A DNA stretch of 64,000 bases from an uncultured Bryobacteraceae bacterium (GTDB lineage: Bacteria > Acidobacteriota > Terriglobia > Bryobacterales > Bryobacteraceae), in NCBI GenBank assembly GCA_937924525.1, contig CALDSU010000008.1, positions 186,001 to 250,000 on the forward strand. Reading direction: 5' to 3'. This document shows, piece after piece, positions 55,898 through 64,000 of the stretch. The notes under the pieces were generated by a model. The model saw only the letters and a list, made by a program, of their open reading frames with translations, was not told the DNA's origin and searched no databases. Numbering within the stretch: the stretch's first letter is position 1; each line of letters begins with the position of its first letter. The position numbers and the translations under genes were made by a program.

Positions 55898-56386
55898 TCA
55901 GGCCTGGCGTTCCGCCAGCGGCCCGATGATCGGCAGCACCACGCGCTGATTCTGGTAAGCCGTGTACATCATGTAGAGCCACAGCCCAATGAAGCAAATG
56001 GTGAGCAGGGGGCTAAGGCCCAGCCACACGAGGCTTCCCAAGGCCACCCCCAGCGCAGGCACGATCACCAAGGACACCACGATAATCGCCAGGTGCAAAA
56101 AGATGGACTGGAAGGCGTGAAACCGGACCGTGCGATTTTGATTATAAGGTGAGATCAGCAGGAAGATGATTCCGGTGACCAGACCCAGCAGGTAGCAAAG
56201 CGCTGAGGCGACGTTGTCCGTCATGCCGGCGCTGGCCGCCGGGGGCGGCGCCGGAGAAAAACTTGACGGGGACGGGCGGAACCTAGACTCGCCGGACGGC
56301 AGCGGCGTCTCGCCGGGAGCGGGCGCGCCACAGCTTCCGCAGAATCTCCCGGTCATCTCCGCGCCACAGTTCTGACAAAAAGGCAT
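55898..56386 (-). CDS. Zinc-ribbon DUF4870-like membrane protein
   Basis: A 162-residue protein. The N-terminal zinc ribbon is FCQNCGAEMTGRFCGSCGAP (two CxxC pairs), then a proline-rich linker. Three membrane helices follow (about 63-81, 93-118 and 123-143), with FISPYNQNRTVRFHAFQS-like and QNQRVVLPIIG motifs of the DUF4870 family. The function is unknown. It lies between the HEAT-repeat gene and lhgO, in the same direction. Confidence 0.8.
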   Translation of the reverse strand: MPFCQNCGAEMTGRFCGSCGAPAPGETPLPSGESRFRPSPSSFSPAPPPAASAGMTDNVASALCYLLGLVTGIIFLLISPYNQNRTVRFHAFQSIFLHLAIIVVSLVIVPALGVALGSLVWLGLSPLLTICFIGLWLYMMYTAYQNQRVVLPIIGPLAERQA

Positions 56387-56407
56387 GCAACCTCCGTATC
56401 CCGAACT

Positions 56408-57652
56408 CTAACCGCCTGAGGCCGGCGATTGCAAGTGTGCCCGGCCTGATGCGCCAAGCGCGTCCCGCACCTTTTCCACGATGACCTCGCCGATGGCCAG
56501 GGAAGCCGTCGCGCCGGGACTTGGCGCGTTGATCAGGTGGACCGCGCGCGGGCCCAGTTCGAACGCGAAGTCCTGAACCAGGTCGCCGGCGGGCGTCAGC
56601 GCCTGCGCGCGCACGCCCGCGCCGCCGGCCGTAAGATCCTCGGTTCGAATCTCCGGCACGAGCCGCTGAAGAGAACGGCAGAACAAATCCTTGCTGAACG
56701 AGCGCCGCAACTCCGCCCAGCACATGGCCGGATACCGGCGGAGGAAGTTCCACATGCCGGGATACGTCAGCGCGTCCCACAAATCGAAGAGATTGATGTC
56801 GGTCTTCCGGTAGCCTTCCCGGGCGAACGCGAGCACGGCATTGGGGCCCGCCTCGATTCCGCCGTGGATCAGACGGGTGAAATGCACGCCCAGGAAGGGG
56901 AACTTGGGGTCCGGCACGGGATAGATCAAGTGCCGGACCAGATACTGGCGCTCCGGGCGGATCTGGTAGTATTCGCCGCGAAAGGGCACGATGCGAGTGC
57001 GGCGGGGGATCCCGGCGAGGGCGGCGACGCGGTCGCAGTGCAGTCCCGCCGTGTTCACCAGCAAGGCCGCCTGGAACGCCCCGGCCGGAGTTTCCGCCAC
57101 CCATCCGGGACCGCGGAGCAACAGTTTGCGCACGCCGGCGCGCGTGACGACGCGGCCGCCGCGCTCCTCAATCCGGCGTACCAACGCGGCGCAGACGGCG
57201 GCATAATCCACAATGCCCTCCTCCGGGACGCGCAACGCCGCCACCCCGCCTGCGTGCGGCTCGATCTCGCGCATTTCCGGCGGCGTCAGCCAGCGCAGCC
57301 CGGTCAGGCCATTCTGCCGTCCGCGCGACTCCAGGTCGCGCAGCCGAGGGATCTCCTCCGGGTCCGCCGCCACGACCAGCTTGCCGCAGATTTCGTGAGG
57401 CACGCCATTCTCCTGGCAAAACGCCGCCATCTGGCGGATGCCCCGGACCGCCAGGCGCGCTTTGATCGAGCCGGGCTTGTAGTAGAGCCCGCAGTGGAGC
57501 ACGCCGCTGTTGTGCCCGGTCTGGTGCTGTCCCACCGCGGCTTCTTTCTCGAGAACGGTCACGGCCGCGTCCGGCCATGCCTCCAGAAGCCGGTACGCCG
57601 CCGCCAGGCCGATAATGCCGCCCCCGGCGATCAAAACGCTGGGCGCCGCCAC
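56408..57652 (-). CDS. lhgO: L-2-hydroxyglutarate oxidase
   Basis: A 414-residue FAD-dependent oxidase of the DadA-like family that returns L-2-hydroxyglutarate to 2-oxoglutarate. The dinucleotide motif GGGIIGLAAAYRLL is at 10-23, and the family landmark HQTGHNSGVLHCGLYYKPGSIKARL is at about 43-67. HFTRLIHGGIEAGPNAVLAF and LINAPSPGATASLAIGE are near the end. The GTG start lies directly after the stop of the tamB-like gene, so it is the last-but-distant member of the assembly operon or has its own promoter inside that gene. Confidence 0.93.
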   Translation of the reverse strand: MAAPSVLIAGGGIIGLAAAYRLLEAWPDAAVTVLEKEAAVGQHQTGHNSGVLHCGLYYKPGSIKARLAVRGIRQMAAFCQENGVPHEICGKLVVAADPEEIPRLRDLESRGRQNGLTGLRWLTPPEMREIEPHAGGVAALRVPEEGIVDYAAVCAALVRRIEERGGRVVTRAGVRKLLLRGPGWVAETPAGAFQAALLVNTAGLHCDRVAALAGIPRRTRIVPFRGEYYQIRPERQYLVRHLIYPVPDPKFPFLGVHFTRLIHGGIEAGPNAVLAFAREGYRKTDINLFDLWDALTYPGMWNFLRRYPAMCWAELRRSFSKDLFCRSLQRLVPEIRTEDLTAGGAGVRAQALTPAGDLVQDFAFELGPRAVHLINAPSPGATASLAIGEVIVEKVRDALGASGRAHLQSPASGG

Positions 57653-60600
57653 CTAGCGGAATCCTTTCCGGTAAAGCAAGTCCATACCCAAAATGCCATT
57701 ATCTTCCCGGACCACCAGCACGGAGTAGTTGCGGTTCACCGCCCATTCCATGCGGACGATCTGCTGGTTGGTGCGCTGCACATCGGTGATGTAGGTAAAG
57801 GTGATGTCCCTGGTGATCTGCTGCTCGATGGTGACGCGGGCCTGGGGACGGTTGTCGACGCCCGTCAGGTTCGGATCGATTTTCAGACGGCTGACTCCGA
57901 AAAAACGCTGGAGGCGGTTGCTCACGGGGGCCGCAATGGCCTGACCCACCAGCGCGGAAGGGCCGAGTTGCGCCATGTCGCGGGACTGCTGCGCCTGGCG
58001 GATCGCCAGCGCGGGATCGGTGGTGGGCGCGCGGCCCGTGGCCAACAGGGCGATCACTTCGGAAAACTGCAAGGGCGGGTCGGCGCGGTGCGTGATGTTC
58101 AGCTTGTTGATCGGTCCGGTGAACGTCAGAATCACGTCAATGCCGCGCACCCGGGTTTCCAGGTCGAGATTGAGAATCGGCTCCAGCTTGAGAGGATTGA
58201 GGAAATTTACCGTGCCCTGGTTGATGTTGTAGCGGGTGCCGAAAAACATCACTTCGCCCTGGGTAATCGAGATGCGTCCCAGCAGGACCGGGTTGAAGGC
58301 ATTGCCGCGCAGGCGCAGCGACGCTTCGGCCTGCATGTCCTGGGTCAGCGCGCTTTCCACCGTGAGGTTAGGGCCGGAATCCACCAGCACGTCGAACTGG
58401 ATGCCGCCCGCGATGCCGGTCCGCGCCGACGGCGTCCGCACGGGTTCGGCGGACTTGGTCAGAATCGAGGACAGGTCCGTGCGGGGATTGAAGCTCGCGC
58501 GTTGGATGGTGACGCGCCCCGTCAACAGACTGTTCTTCAGAGTGCCCGACCAGACAAAGCCGGCGTCCGAGGTCGTCGAAACTCCTTCGGGGTAACGGAT
58601 CCGGACCTGGCGGGCCTTGGCTTCCAGGCGAAACGCGTAGTCGCCATCGAGGAACTCGACGAAACCGGATCCCTCGATTTTTCCGCCGCCCGCCTCCGCC
58701 GTGAGGCTCTGGATCTTCGCTTCGCGTTCGGTGAACAGGATCTGGGCCTGCACCGCGGAGAGCCCGGCCGGGCTCTCCTCCAGGCCGAGCGCGGCGTTCT
58801 TCAACTCCAGGCGGCCGGCGATCGCGGGGCGGGAGAGCACGCCGCGGACGTCCGCGTTCACGGCAACCTGGCCTTCCGCCGTCAGGTCCGGGCTAAACTC
58901 ATCGATCAAGCGCAGGTCGAGTCCCCCGGTCAAGCGCAGGTTCAGCGCCTGCCGTCCGGTGAGCTGGGCCGAACCGGAGGCTTCGAGGTTGGTCGCGGCG
59001 CCGACGAGCTTGGCGCGGAGCAGGCGGGCCACGCCCCGGTCCAGCGTGGCTTCGATAACGCCGTCATTCCGCACCACCATGCGCTCCGGCGGCGGGCCGG
59101 TCCGCGTTTGGTAGAGCGGGAAAATCCGCAGTTCGGGGACCGTCAGCCGGCCGATCCACGCTTCTGGACGGAAGACCGGACCCGCCATTTCCAGTGCCGC
59201 TTCCGCGATCCCGTCAAACTCCAAGGTGCCGGTCCCCGGCTTCTCCTGGAACCATGCGCGCAAGGCGCCAATCGAAGGAACGGCCACGCGGAGGCGGAGG
59301 TCGCCCGGAAAGCCGTCCGCGAAAGCCACTCCGCCCAGCCCGGTCAGGCGCGAGCCCAGCAATTTCGCGTCCAGGCGGACGTTGACCCGGTCCGGGCGGC
59401 TGGCCACCGCGGCGATCACCGTCCCGACCGGCTTGTCTTCGTAATGCACGTCCGCAGCGGCCACATGGCCGCGAAGATCCTGCAAACGGACCCCGTCCGG
59501 GCGGATGTCCAAGGCGCCGAACAGGTGCGCACGCAATTCGGCCGTGGCCCCGGGCAGCCGCTTGGCCGCCAGCCGGATCTTGTCCAAAGCGAGTCCGGTG
59601 GAGGTTATTTCGAACCGAAAAATTCCCTGGCGCGCATCCTGCTCGGCGTAGGAATAGGACCCCGACGCCACGATCCGTCCCGCGGGGAGGGTGGCGGCCG
59701 CGCGCCGCAGCAGCAGCCGGTTGTCCACCGACGCCAGTTCCGCCTCGATCCGGTCGAATGGCTCGCCGTGGAGTTCACCTTTGCGGACCTGCACTCCACC
59801 ATCGACGCGCGGCGCCGCCACCGTTCCGCCAAAGGCGCCAGAGGCGGTGATGAGGCCGGAGACTGTTACATCGCGGACGCCGGCAAGGCCCGCCAGCCGC
59901 GCGGCGTCGACGTCGCGCAAGCGGAAGCTGCCCGCGACCGGGCTGGCGGAAGTCGCTTTCCAGTCCGTCAAGCCGAGAGAACCGGCCAATTCCACCTGCG
60001 CGCCCGAGTACTCCCAAACCAGGCGGTTGACCTGGATCCGCTCGCGCGAGAGCGCGGCCAAGCCCTGGAAACCGCCGACGGGCCGGTCCTGATAGACGAG
60101 GCCTGCGCCCTGGACCTGTCCCGCGATTTCCGGATTCTCCAATTCGCCGGTGACGGTTCCGCTGAAGGAAAGTTCTCCTCCGTGGTCAAACCGGAGGGGA
60201 TAGGCGCTCGCGTCGAACACCGGCGCCAGGTCGCGCAGATCGGCGGTTCGCACCTGAACGTCGAGCTTTTCGCCGGGCTCTCCGCGGAGTGCCAGGCGGG
60301 TGGTTCCGGTTCGCAGATCCACCCGGCGAAGGTTGAGCGCCCGGTCGAAGACGACCTCGGCGGATCCTTCCAGCGGCGCGCCGGCGTCGCCTGGCGTCAA
60401 AGTCAAATCGGCTTCCACCCGGGGCAGGCCGGCGTCGAACCGCCCGGCCAGCCGCACCGGCCCGGCAGCGCGCGTGTCCCACTTGCGGGCCAGATCCGCG
60501 ATCTCCTTCGGCAGCACCGGCAATGCGTCAAGGGCTGGCTGCAAAGCCAGACTCGCCAATTGTCCTTCCACCTGGTACCGTTTCCCGTCCTCGATGACGG

Positions 60601-61648
60601 CGGAACCGGCAAACCGCGCCCCGAGCACCTGCAAATCAAAAGCCGGCACGGCGAGTTGCTCGGAGGTCCAACGTACTTGCGCTTCCAGCGCTGCGTCACC
60701 GGCGCGCACTGCGGGAGTCTGCACGCGCCCCTGGCGGACACTCGTTTTGGCCTCCAGCAACATGCCCGCCGGGCCGCCGAAAGCCGCCGAGCCTTGGATT
60801 CGCGCCCGGCCGTCCCGCAGCCACGGCCAGCGCAGCCAGCGCGCCGCCTCTTTCAGGCCGGCATCGGCTTCAAAACCAACCTGAACCCGCACGTCCCGAA
60901 AGTCCTCGATCACCAGGCGGGCGCGTCCGTCCAGACCGGGTTGCCGGATCACGGCGTCGTCGATCCGCAAGCGGTTGCGCTCCAGCGCCAGGGTGAGATT
61001 GGTGTCCAACTCGAGGGCTTCCAGGCCCGGCAGCTCCAGACGAAGGGGCCGGGTCTCGACCCTCCCGAGGTAGCGCGGGCCGGCCCAATCGTAGGCGAGC
61101 GCCACATCCAGGCCTCGGGCCTCCGCGCGCAGGGGAATCTTCCGGTCGTCGAAGAGCAGTTCGCCATCACGCAGCGCGAACCAGCCGATCTTTAGCCGCA
61201 GCAGCGTCTCCACGGTGTCCCGGTCCGTGCGGCGGGGGATGCGCGGCTGGGGAAGATTGGTGGACCCGTCCGCGCGCACCAGGAGGTGGATCCGCGGGTG
61301 GGCGATGTCGAGTTCCGCCAGATCGATGTCGCGCTTCCAGAACGACAAGATTCTGAGCGCCAGCCGGAGGCGGGGCGTTTCGAACAGCGGCGGCGCCTCC
61401 GGCGGCTCTGTGCCGCGCAGCCGGAAGCCGTCGATCACCACCTGGAGGGAGCGGGGATCGAAGCGGAAACGGGCCATCGCCGCCTGGCCGCCGCTGGCGC
61501 GTTCGATCTCGGCGATCAACCGCGCGCGAATCCGGCGCTCCAGCCAGGCGCTCCGCAGCACGTGCCAGCCGGCCAGCGCCGCCACCAGCAGGAATAGCAG
61601 ACCGGCAAGGGATCGCCGCAGAAGAGTTCGCCGCCCGGCGCGGATCAT
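57653..61648 (-). CDS. tamB: TamB-like translocation/assembly module protein (DUF490)
   Basis: A 1331-residue AsmA/TamB-type protein. A single N-terminal membrane helix (about 13-32) is followed by a long beta-taco region of repeats (LRLRGTEPPEAPPL, LSLGLTD-type strands), and the C-terminal TamB domain has SEVIALLATGRAP, ANRLQRFFGVSRLKIDPNLTG and RITVEQQITRDITFTYITDVQRTNQQ. It spans the periplasm and moves phospholipids or assembles outer-membrane proteins, with a BamA/TamA-type partner encoded 5' of it. It starts with a 4-base overlap on the SurA-N-like gene. Confidence 0.92.
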   Translation of the reverse strand: MIRAGRRTLLRRSLAGLLFLLVAALAGWHVLRSAWLERRIRARLIAEIERASGGQAAMARFRFDPRSLQVVIDGFRLRGTEPPEAPPLFETPRLRLALRILSFWKRDIDLAELDIAHPRIHLLVRADGSTNLPQPRIPRRTDRDTVETLLRLKIGWFALRDGELLFDDRKIPLRAEARGLDVALAYDWAGPRYLGRVETRPLRLELPGLEALELDTNLTLALERNRLRIDDAVIRQPGLDGRARLVIEDFRDVRVQVGFEADAGLKEAARWLRWPWLRDGRARIQGSAAFGGPAGMLLEAKTSVRQGRVQTPAVRAGDAALEAQVRWTSEQLAVPAFDLQVLGARFAGSAVIEDGKRYQVEGQLASLALQPALDALPVLPKEIADLARKWDTRAAGPVRLAGRFDAGLPRVEADLTLTPGDAGAPLEGSAEVVFDRALNLRRVDLRTGTTRLALRGEPGEKLDVQVRTADLRDLAPVFDASAYPLRFDHGGELSFSGTVTGELENPEIAGQVQGAGLVYQDRPVGGFQGLAALSRERIQVNRLVWEYSGAQVELAGSLGLTDWKATSASPVAGSFRLRDVDAARLAGLAGVRDVTVSGLITASGAFGGTVAAPRVDGGVQVRKGELHGEPFDRIEAELASVDNRLLLRRAAATLPAGRIVASGSYSYAEQDARQGIFRFEITSTGLALDKIRLAAKRLPGATAELRAHLFGALDIRPDGVRLQDLRGHVAAADVHYEDKPVGTVIAAVASRPDRVNVRLDAKLLGSRLTGLGGVAFADGFPGDLRLRVAVPSIGALRAWFQEKPGTGTLEFDGIAEAALEMAGPVFRPEAWIGRLTVPELRIFPLYQTRTGPPPERMVVRNDGVIEATLDRGVARLLRAKLVGAATNLEASGSAQLTGRQALNLRLTGGLDLRLIDEFSPDLTAEGQVAVNADVRGVLSRPAIAGRLELKNAALGLEESPAGLSAVQAQILFTEREAKIQSLTAEAGGGKIEGSGFVEFLDGDYAFRLEAKARQVRIRYPEGVSTTSDAGFVWSGTLKNSLLTGRVTIQRASFNPRTDLSSILTKSAEPVRTPSARTGIAGGIQFDVLVDSGPNLTVESALTQDMQAEASLRLRGNAFNPVLLGRISITQGEVMFFGTRYNINQGTVNFLNPLKLEPILNLDLETRVRGIDVILTFTGPINKLNITHRADPPLQFSEVIALLATGRAPTTDPALAIRQAQQSRDMAQLGPSALVGQAIAAPVSNRLQRFFGVSRLKIDPNLTGVDNRPQARVTIEQQITRDITFTYITDVQRTNQQIVRMEWAVNRNYSVLVVREDNGILGMDLLYRKGFR

Positions 61649-62292
61649 TGGAAAACCTCCGGATGAAAATCAATGATGGTTCGAGCGCGCGTTTCGCGCA
61701 CCCAGTCATCGGCAAGCTCGTTGGCGCGCTGCTCCCGCAGCGTCTCCTCGATCTGGCTCTGAAAGTCCTCCGCCGTAGCGGTGGCGCCTGGCCCCAGCTT
61801 GGGCGCGATTTCCGCCATGAAGTACGCCTGGACCTCCTCGGGAGTGATTTGCAGCCCGGCGCCGAAGCGGACGCCGACAAAGCGTACGACCGTCAACTGC
61901 CAGCGGAGATGCTCGAGGAGCAAGCGTTCGTCAATACCGTACTCTTTGAGCGCGGTCTCGTAGGCGACGCGGTCTCCCCGAAACAGTTCGGCGATGATCC
62001 GGGCTTGGGCCGCCGCAACCGCTTCCTCGGAAGGGACGCCGTAACGGCTGTTTTCGTTCTCGAGCCGGATCAGCAGTTGGTCTACGAGCCGCTCGCCCGC
62101 GTCGCGCAGGATGTAGGCCCGGAAGTCCAGCGGCTCGCCATTTAAGAATTGGCGGAGGCGCACGGCCTGCCGCACTTCGCTTTCGGTGATGACGCGGGCG
62201 CCGACGGTGATCGCTACCCGGTCAATGATCTCGCCCCCCGCCGCCTTTGCCAGCAGGAACCCGATCGCCACCAGGATGCGCGGAAAAGCCAT
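61645..62292 (-). CDS. SurA N-terminal-domain-like protein without PPIase domain
   Basis: A 215-residue secreted protein. A signal (about 1-20, LVAIGFLLAKAAGG) is followed by a SurA-type chaperone region: IIDRVAITVGARVITESEVRQAVRLRQFLN, then LVDQLLIRLENENSRYGVPSEEAVAAAQ. No parvulin PPIase domain is present, so it is chaperone-only or a specialised assembly factor. It sits between the BamA/TamA-like and TamB-like genes, 3 bases after the former, which suggests a dedicated periplasmic helper for that pair. Confidence 0.8.
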   Translation of the reverse strand: MAFPRILVAIGFLLAKAAGGEIIDRVAITVGARVITESEVRQAVRLRQFLNGEPLDFRAYILRDAGERLVDQLLIRLENENSRYGVPSEEAVAAAQARIIAELFRGDRVAYETALKEYGIDERLLLEHLRWQLTVVRFVGVRFGAGLQITPEEVQAYFMAEIAPKLGPGATATAEDFQSQIEETLREQRANELADDWVRETRARTIIDFHPEVFQ

Positions 62293-62295
62293 AGC

Positions 62296-64000
62296 TCAGA
62301 ACGACTGTCCAATCGAGAAATGGAACTGCACGCGGCTGATCCGCTGGTCCACCAGCGGTCCGCACTCGGTAAGCGAATTGGTGGCGCTACAGCCGCGGAA
62401 ACGGGGCGAGTTCAGCCCGTAAGCCAGGTCCAGCCGCACGGGTCCGATGGGAGTGCGGTAGCGAATGCCGAACCCGAGCGCGTGCGCCATATAGTCGAAG
62501 TCCCGGATGTCGCGTTGCCGCACGCGGAACGAAATATTGCCGAGGCGCGAATAGGTGTTGCCCGCGTCGTGAAAAACCACCCCGCCGATGTTCTCGCCGA
62601 GCAGGGGAAAGCGAAGCTCGAGGTTGTGCATCAGCACCGCCCGGCCGCCCAGCGGGAAGCCGGTTTCCAGGTCGCGCGGACCGGCCTGGTTCTCCGGGAA
62701 CCCACGATGGCTGTTGGCGCCGCCGGAAAAAAAACGCTCGGCGATGGGAATGTCCGCCGCCGAATCGAGTTCCGTGCGCAGAAACGTCTCGCCGAACGGC
62801 TGGAGCCAGCCAAACGTCAGCGACCGGGCCAGCACGTATTTGTTTCTTCCATAAGCATGATACGTGGTGTTGCGCGCGAGAAACCGCGTGAAGTTGGCTT
62901 GCGATCCGAAGGCTCGCGACGCCAGTCCCAGATCGATCGTGTTGAAGACGCCTCGCGTCGAGTCCGTAGGGTCGTCGCGCTTGTCGCGAATGAGGTTCCC
63001 ACTGAGAATGCCAATCCGCACCGGTTGGGACAGCAGCGGCACCAGGCGCGGGTCGATCTTCAGGTTGTCCACGCCCACGCGGCGGTAGCTGAAGCGGTAC
63101 AGGAAGGTGTCGGCTTTGGAAACCCGCTGGGAAAGCTGCACGGCGCCTTCCCGCCGCCGGGAAATGAACGTCCGGATGTCCCCCGCGTTATCGGCGAGCG
63201 CCGTGAAGGAAAGGTCCAGCCCGGTTACGTTACGCAGCCGCGGCGCCGAGTAGTTCACCAACGCCCGCTGTTGCAGGTTCGAGAGGCGGCTGCGAAAACT
63301 CACGGTGTGTCCGATGCCGCGGAAGTTCAGGCGGCTGAAATCGAGCGAGATGCGCGGGCTGAAGCCGGGTGCGCCGGCCGGATTTTCAAAGCTGGCCTGG
63401 TTGCCGCCGATGCGGGCGATTTCCGCCCCGAGACCGCCGGTGAGAGAGTAGCGGTTGGCTTCGTCCACCTGGTAGAGCACGTACTTCTCGCGCAGTTCTC
63501 CTTCCGGGTTCTGGATGGCCACGTTGACGCGGGCGAAAATGCCCAGTTCATAAAGAAGCTGCTGCGTCTCCGCCATGCGCGTCTGGGACAGCGGATCGCC
63601 GGGATTGAGCAGAATGCGGCGGTTGACCAGTTGCGGCTGGGTGGTTTGCAGTCCGCTCATCAGTACTTGCCGCACGAAGCGCCGGCGGCCTTCTTTGATC
63701 TGATAGCGGACATGCAGACGCTGGGGTTCGCCGGCGGGCGTGGCGCTCCACGCGAAGGATGCGTCGGAAAAGCCCTCGGCATAATAGCGGGCCAGAATGG
63801 CGTCGCGATCCACGGCTACTTGAAATTCGCTGAACGGCTGTCCGGGCAGCGAGGTGCAGCGGCTGAGCAGCTCCTCACGGTCCAGCGTCTCGACGCCTTC
63901 CAGCTCCAGGCTTTGGATCAGCCACTGGGGGCCTTCCTTGACCCGCAGAGTGATGGCGAGTCCGCGCTGGGGTCCGGGCGCTTCGCCTACCGAAGAATCC
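62296..64000 (-). CDS. BamA/TamA-family outer-membrane assembly protein, 5' partial
   Basis: The frame is open to the right edge, so the start lies beyond the window. The visible N-terminal part has POTRA units (VKEGPQWLIQSLELEGVETLDREELL; IKEGRRRFVRQVLMSGLQTTQPQLVNRRI). The rest is an Omp85 barrel with GGLGAEIARIGGNQASFENP and the barrel-family motif RFFSGGANSHRGFPENQAGPRD (the lid-lock region). The last strand ends FHFSIGQSF with an aromatic terminus. As the partner of the TamB-like protein it is more likely TamA-like than BamA, though BamA cannot be excluded. It is the first gene in the window of a three-gene operon on the minus strand. Confidence 0.92.
   Translation of the reverse strand, partial: DSSVGEAPGPQRGLAITLRVKEGPQWLIQSLELEGVETLDREELLSRCTSLPGQPFSEFQVAVDRDAILARYYAEGFSDASFAWSATPAGEPQRLHVRYQIKEGRRRFVRQVLMSGLQTTQPQLVNRRILLNPGDPLSQTRMAETQQLLYELGIFARVNVAIQNPEGELREKYVLYQVDEANRYSLTGGLGAEIARIGGNQASFENPAGAPGFSPRISLDFSRLNFRGIGHTVSFRSRLSNLQQRALVNYSAPRLRNVTGLDLSFTALADNAGDIRTFISRRREGAVQLSQRVSKADTFLYRFSYRRVGVDNLKIDPRLVPLLSQPVRIGILSGNLIRDKRDDPTDSTRGVFNTIDLGLASRAFGSQANFTRFLARNTTYHAYGRNKYVLARSLTFGWLQPFGETFLRTELDSAADIPIAERFFSGGANSHRGFPENQAGPRDLETGFPLGGRAVLMHNLELRFPLLGENIGGVVFHDAGNTYSRLGNISFRVRQRDIRDFDYMAHALGFGIRYRTPIGPVRLDLAYGLNSPRFRGCSATNSLTECGPLVDQRISRVQFHFSIGQSF

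Noticed and set aside
56537-61195. Very long open frame (about 1550 codons) on the + strand opposite lhgO and tamB
   Set aside because: Its translation is low-complexity (Arg, Gly, Gln, His-rich) with no recognisable domain, and the minus strand here carries two clear families. In very GC-rich genes the antisense frame is often open by codon bias alone.

Overview
The window is a gene-dense, high-GC bacterial chromosome segment. The best guess is an Acidobacteriota of the Solibacter/Bryobacter type. The pointers are Oar-like TonB-dependent receptors with an N-terminal carboxypeptidase-regulatory domain, a YncE-propeller/phosphoesterase fusion beside one of them, Tat-tagged Gfo/Idh/MocA and galactonate-dehydratase-like proteins, a GMC oxidoreductase paired with a gluconate-dehydrogenase subunit 3, and an envelope of Gram-negative type (LptE, BamA/TamA, TamB, TolC). 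This placement is inference from gene content. I saw no rRNA, tRNA, CRISPR array, insertion sequence or phage.

Layout. 1-5.9 kb: a phosphoesterase cut by the left edge, then a large TonB-dependent receptor. 6-9.2 kb: two overlapping-type SDR genes, an aspartate/glutamate racemase, and a decayed DapA-family gene. 9.3-17.8 kb, all on +: a BlaI repressor/M56 peptidase pair with a second TonB-dependent receptor, then glycogen debranching (glgX), a phosphoglucose isomerase and an orphan winged-helix protein. 17.9-26.6 kb: an esterase-fold protein that has lost its nucleophile, a Tat-exported asparaginase-family enzyme, galU, a tagaturonate-epimerase-like protein, a galactonate dehydratase and a KDPG-type aldolase (a hexuronate/galactonate theme), and a PEBP protein. 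26.6-32.5 kb: GMC oxidoreductase with its small subunit, Gfo/Idh/MocA oxidoreductase and a secreted TIM-barrel isomerase, followed by a sulfatase pseudogene. 32.6-36.9 kb: a housekeeping operon (phosphatidylserine decarboxylase, phosphatidylserine synthase, an Asd-like pseudoenzyme, lptE, holA) meeting rpsT tail to tail.

37-46 kb holds a small helix-turn-helix protein, a cupin and, on the minus strand, an efflux operon of three tandem HlyD/MacA-type adaptors, one MacB-type permease without an ATPase, and a TolC-like channel. 46.1-51.7 kb: scpA-scpB-rluB, a CoA-binding protein and an NtrB/NtrC-type two-component pair. 51.7-57.7 kb, minus strand: a secreted beta-helix protein with three C-terminal repeats, a POTRA-like/HEAT protein, a zinc-ribbon membrane protein and lhgO. 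57.7-64 kb, minus strand: tamB-like, SurA-N-like and BamA/TamA-like genes, probably one outer-membrane assembly operon that runs off the right edge.

The two most interesting groups are the secreted sugar-oxidation set at 26.6-31.6 kb, which could be a C3-oxidation route for cleaving glycosides, and the three-adaptor export operon at 37.8-45.9 kb. Three proteins look like catalytically dead members of enzyme families or broken genes (dead esterase, Asd-like protein, DapA-like gene), and a sulfatase is clearly a pseudogene.
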